A stretch of DNA of 64,000 nt, from the NCBI GenBank assembly GCA_963719005.1, contig CAVRAR010000015.1, positions 1 through 64,000 on the forward strand, given 5' to 3'. The notes beneath the pieces are model-generated. The model searched no databases. It worked only from the letters and a program-made list of their open reading frames with translations, and was not told where the DNA came from. The translations under genes and the position numbers were made by a program. This stretch comes from G963675935 sp963719005. Its GTDB lineage: Bacteria; Planctomycetota; Planctomycetia; Pirellulales; Thermoguttaceae. Each line of letters starts with the position of its first letter. The first letter of the stretch is position 1. Shown here piece after piece: positions 61,104 through 64,000 of the stretch.

Positions 61104-62456
61104 ATGTCAGACACTGATGACGCACGTACCGTTGGGCGATCCTCCCGCCGCGATTTTCTGAAAACCACTTCGGCCTTGGCGGCCGCCGGAGCGTTGACCG
61201 GCAGCCTGGCGATCGGCCGTAGCGCGCATGCCGCCGGCAGTGACTTGCTGAAGATCGGCCTGGTCGGCTGCGGCGATCGCGGCAGCGGCGCGGCGGTCAA
61301 TGCCCTTGGGGCCGACAAGAACTGCAAGCTCGTGGCGATGGCCGACGCCTTCGCCGATCGCGTTCAGTTCAGTTTGGACCATATCAAGGCGGAGCTTGGC
61401 GAAGAGGTGGCCGGCAAAGTGGCCGTCGCCCCCGACCACTGTTTCGCCGGCCTCGACGCGGCCGAGAAGTTGATCCGCAGCGGCTTGATCGACGTGGTGA
61501 TCCTGGCCGAGCCGCCCCACTTCCGCCCGGCGCATCTGAAGGCCGCCGTCGAGGCGGGCCTGCAAATCTTCTGCGAAAAACCGGTGGCCGTCGATGCCCC
61601 CGGCATCCGCAGCGTCATGGCCACGGTCGAGGAGGCGAAAAAGAAGAACCTCAACCTCGTCTCCGGCCTCTGCTGGCGCTACGATCGCGGAGTGCGCGAA
61701 GTGATGAAGCGCGTTCTCGATGGCGCCATCGGCGAGATCAAGAGCATCCAGGAGACCTACCTGGCCTCCCCGCTCTCCTATCGACCGCGGCAGCCGCAGT
61801 GGACCGAGATGGAGTACCAGTTGCGCAACTGGCAATACTTCGTCTGGCTCTCGGGCGATTTCAACACCGAGCAGCACGTCCACAGCCTCGACAAAGCCTC
61901 CTGGGCCCTCCGCGAGCAACTGCCCGTGCGGGCCTGGGGCGTCGGCGGACGGCAATGCCGCGATCCCAAGCAGGGCAACGTCTACGACCACCACGCCGTC
62001 ACCTACGAATATCCCAACGGCGTTCACGTCCACTCCTACTGTCGCCAGATCGCCGGCTGCCCCTGGTACGTGAACGACGTCATCGTCGGCACCAAGGGGC
62101 GGGCCATCGTTTTGGATTTCCGCATCGAAGGCGAGACGAACTGGCGCATGCCCGGCTCCACGCCCGGTGCGTTCAGCAAGCCGCTGATGTACGACGTCGA
62201 GCACGAGGAACTCTTTAAGGCGATCCGTTCGGGCAAGACGATCAACAACGGCCACTACATGGCCCAGAGCACGATGTTGGCGATCTTCGGCCGCATGGTC
62301 GATTACACCGGCCAAATATTGACGTGGGAGCAGGCGATCAACTCGAAGCAGCGGTTGGCCCCGAAGACCTACGCGATGGACGCCGTACCGCCCGTTCTCC
62401 GCGACAAAGACGGCAACTATCCGGCCGCCCTGCCGGGTGTTACGCAGTTCGAATAG
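61104..62456 (+). CDS. Tat-secreted Gfo/Idh/MocA oxidoreductase
   Basis: The protein (450 residues) has a twin-arginine signal (GRSSRRDFLKTTSALAAAGA) and then an NAD-binding Rossmann domain starting LKIGLVGCGDRGSGAAVNAL, with the EKP motif in IFCEKPVAVDAPGIRS. The substrate domain includes QHVHSLDKASWALREQ. Such secreted dehydrogenases are numerous in planctomycetes and are thought to modify sugars outside the cytoplasm, which is inferred. ATG at 61104 directly precedes the Tat signal. The next gene follows after 132 bases. Confidence 0.9.
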   Translation: MSDTDDARTVGRSSRRDFLKTTSALAAAGALTGSLAIGRSAHAAGSDLLKIGLVGCGDRGSGAAVNALGADKNCKLVAMADAFADRVQFSLDHIKAELGEEVAGKVAVAPDHCFAGLDAAEKLIRSGLIDVVILAEPPHFRPAHLKAAVEAGLQIFCEKPVAVDAPGIRSVMATVEEAKKKNLNLVSGLCWRYDRGVREVMKRVLDGAIGEIKSIQETYLASPLSYRPRQPQWTEMEYQLRNWQYFVWLSGDFNTEQHVHSLDKASWALREQLPVRAWGVGGRQCRDPKQGNVYDHHAVTYEYPNGVHVHSYCRQIAGCPWYVNDVIVGTKGRAIVLDFRIEGETNWRMPGSTPGAFSKPLMYDVEHEELFKAIRSGKTINNGHYMAQSTMLAIFGRMVDYTGQILTWEQAINSKQRLAPKTYAMDAVPPVLRDKDGNYPAALPGVTQFE

Positions 62457-62588
62457 GAGAATTGTCCGAGAATTGCCAACACAACGTACTCTTCACGCTC
62501 CGCGTGAAGCGATTAGAGGCGGCGCTTCCCTCTCGCGGAGTGAGAGCAGTACAGGTTCTGTCAGGAATCCCGAATAGGAGGAATCGAC

Positions 62589-63548
62589 GTGACTTCACAT
62601 TTTAGCCGACGCGAGTTCCTGGCGGTTTCGGCCGCCGCCGGCGCAGGTTTGGCGCTGGGCGGCCGTGCCGTCGCCGCAACGGTGAAGACCAAACTGCACA
62701 AGGCGATGATCGGCGTTCCGAGCAAGGACTTGCTAAAGAGCTGGAAAGCCGCCGGGTTCGAGGGCATCGAATCGACCGAGTGGCAGGCGTCGGCCCGCGA
62801 TGCCGCCGCCGCACGCAAGATGGCCGAGTCGCTGGGAATGCGAATCCATTCCGTGCTGTTCGGCTGGGGCAACATGAACGAAAGCGATGCGGCATTGGCC
62901 GATTGCGTGGCCAAGATGGAAACCGCGTTGCGAACCGCAAAGGTGTACGGCGCCGATACCATGCTGTACGTCCCCTGCTATGTCGGCGGTATGCCAATGC
63001 CTGACCCCTGGCTGTTCGATATCCGCTTCGACAAGAAGACCGGCCACCTGAAACAGGTTGTCGCCGACAGCAACCCGAAGTACCAGAAGTACATCGACGC
63101 GCACAACCACGCCACCGACACGTCGCGGGAAGGCATCAAGCGGCTGATTCCAACGGCGAAGAAGACGGGCGTCATCATTGCCGTGGAAAACGTGTGGAAC
63201 AACTTCTGCGTGAAGCCCGACCTGGCGGCCAATTTCGTGGCCTCGTTCAATAGCCCCTGGGTGAGAGCGTACTTCGACATCGGCAACCACGTGCGGTACG
63301 CTCCGCCGCAGGATTGGATCCGCACCTTCGGCAAACTCGTGGCAAAGTGCCACGTCAAGGACTTCAAACTCAATGCAAACGGCCACGACGGCACATTCTG
63401 CAACATACGCGACGGCAGCGTCAATTGGCCGGCGGTGCGAGCGGCTCTCGATGCCGTCGGCTACAAGGGTTGGATGACGATCGAAGGCGGAGACTTGTCG
63501 CTGGCCGAAAACAGCAGACGTCTCGATCTGATTATCGCCGGCAAATAG
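62589..63548 (+). CDS. Tat-secreted sugar-phosphate isomerase/epimerase-like protein
   Basis: The product (319 residues) has a Tat signal (SRREFLAVSAAAGAGLALGG) and an AP-endonuclease-2-type TIM barrel: FEGIESTEWQASARDAAAAR, GVIIAVENVWNNFCVKPDLA, VRAYFDIGNHVRYAPPQDWI and KCHVKDFKLNANGHDG. Glu, Asp and His residues in the last three fit the metal site. The start is GTG at 62589, with AGGAGG 7 bases upstream. It pairs with the Gfo/Idh gene, as is common in planctomycete sugar loci. Confidence 0.88.
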   Translation: MTSHFSRREFLAVSAAAGAGLALGGRAVAATVKTKLHKAMIGVPSKDLLKSWKAAGFEGIESTEWQASARDAAAARKMAESLGMRIHSVLFGWGNMNESDAALADCVAKMETALRTAKVYGADTMLYVPCYVGGMPMPDPWLFDIRFDKKTGHLKQVVADSNPKYQKYIDAHNHATDTSREGIKRLIPTAKKTGVIIAVENVWNNFCVKPDLAANFVASFNSPWVRAYFDIGNHVRYAPPQDWIRTFGKLVAKCHVKDFKLNANGHDGTFCNIRDGSVNWPAVRAALDAVGYKGWMTIEGGDLSLAENSRRLDLIIAGK

Positions 63549-63573
63549 CATTCCGTTGGGACGGGCGCGACTG

Positions 63574-64000
63574 ATGACTCCGCGTGAACGGCTTATGTCC
63601 ACGCTGCAAGGCAAGCCGGTCGACCGGCCGGCTGTCTCGTTCTATGAACTCAACGGCCTGGACGAGAACCCGAGCAATCCCGACCCGTTCAACATTTTCT
63701 CGCATCCATCCTGGGCGCCGTTGATCGAGTTGGCCCGCGAGAAGACCGATCGTATCGTGCTGCGCGGCGTCGCCTTCAAAGAGATCGCGCCGGACCCGAT
63801 CGGTCATCTGGCAACGGATGAAACGTGGGACGATTCCCAGGGGCGCCGCTTTACCAGGCGCACGATCGCGGCGGGACGACGGACGTTGAGGATGCAAACC
63901 CGCCGCGACCGCGACATCAACACGGTTTGGACCACGGAGCATCTGCTGAAAGACCTGGACGATCTGGATGCATTCCTCGAACTGCCGGTGTTCGGAGCGG
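63574..64000 (+). CDS. URO-D-like protein, cut by the window end
   Basis: The first 142 residues start MTPRERLMSTLQGKPVDRPA, a near-universal opening of uroporphyrinogen-decarboxylase-like proteins of sugar loci, and then WTTEHLLKDLDDLDAFLELP. The rest is beyond the window. It follows the epimerase-like gene by 25 bases, so it is in the same operon. Its presence parallels the URO-D-like gene of the carbohydrate locus at 16895. Confidence 0.8.
   Translation, partial: MTPRERLMSTLQGKPVDRPAVSFYELNGLDENPSNPDPFNIFSHPSWAPLIELAREKTDRIVLRGVAFKEIAPDPIGHLATDETWDDSQGRRFTRRTIAAGRRTLRMQTRRDRDINTVWTTEHLLKDLDDLDAFLELPVFGA

Overview
The window reads as a GC-rich planctomycete chromosome, probably of the Pirellulales type. 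This is inferred from the gene set: secreted proteins with Tat or Sec signals of planctomycete style, a DUF11 repeat protein, a divergent phosphoglycerate kinase, Tat-secreted Gfo/Idh proteins next to sugar epimerases, a keratin-like cysteine-rich secreted protein, and many long palindromic repeats between genes. No rRNA, tRNA or CRISPR array was seen.

Layout. 1-1038 is an IS630-type element. 1169-1973 is a cysteine-rich secreted protein gene whose reading frame shifts repeatedly. 2572-9866 holds an Hpt protein, a PGK homologue, a two-CW protein, a large redoxin lipoprotein, a LarA-domain protein and a YggS protein. 9992-11067 is a foreign-looking pair: a small protein with a PD-(D/E)XK-like ExK signature and a PIN-domain protein. 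It is followed by DUF167 and an ISL3 transposase remnant, into whose last codons a second IS630 copy (11618-12652) has jumped. 12650-21722 is a minus-strand carbohydrate locus: XylR-like regulator, M15 peptidase, fucose-isomerase-like protein, URO-D-like protein, neutral-ceramidase-like protein, FGGY kinase and MFS sugar transporter. 22491-28645 holds a DUF11 protein, a small protein, a histidine kinase and a three-domain methyltransferase/glycosyltransferase. 28982-36126 holds a P-loop NTPase with a GYF-domain protein, RpiB, a PH-domain protein, NrdR, a PGPGW membrane protein, a polyprenyl synthase and a squalene-cyclase-like protein. 36204-40383 is a lactate-utilisation operon (lutA, Fe-alcohol dehydrogenase, lutB, lutC). 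40625-51500 holds a planctomycete hypothetical, a catalytic and a degenerate HD-GYP protein in tandem, a porin, DUF4254, a glutaminyl-cyclase-like peptidase and a large glycoside hydrolase. 51708-58298 holds ferrochelatase, an SPFH protein with a membrane-protein/CPBP/RHH cluster, and a thioredoxin-fold protein without catalytic cysteines. 58592-64000 holds an RlmN-type enzyme, a ROK protein and a Tat-exported dehydrogenase/epimerase pair running into a second URO-D-like gene cut by the window end.

Two features dominate. First, about a dozen conserved genes are split by single-base frameshifts, often in short homopolymers, while both halves keep family motifs. This looks more like assembly indels than gene decay. 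Second, at least thirteen long inverted repeats of several sequence families sit between genes, and some supply stop codons or have been inserted in frame inside genes.

The best candidate for an under-described system is the ExK/PIN gene pair at 9992-11067. The carbohydrate locus, with its unusual mix of enzymes, is the best candidate for an unassigned pathway.
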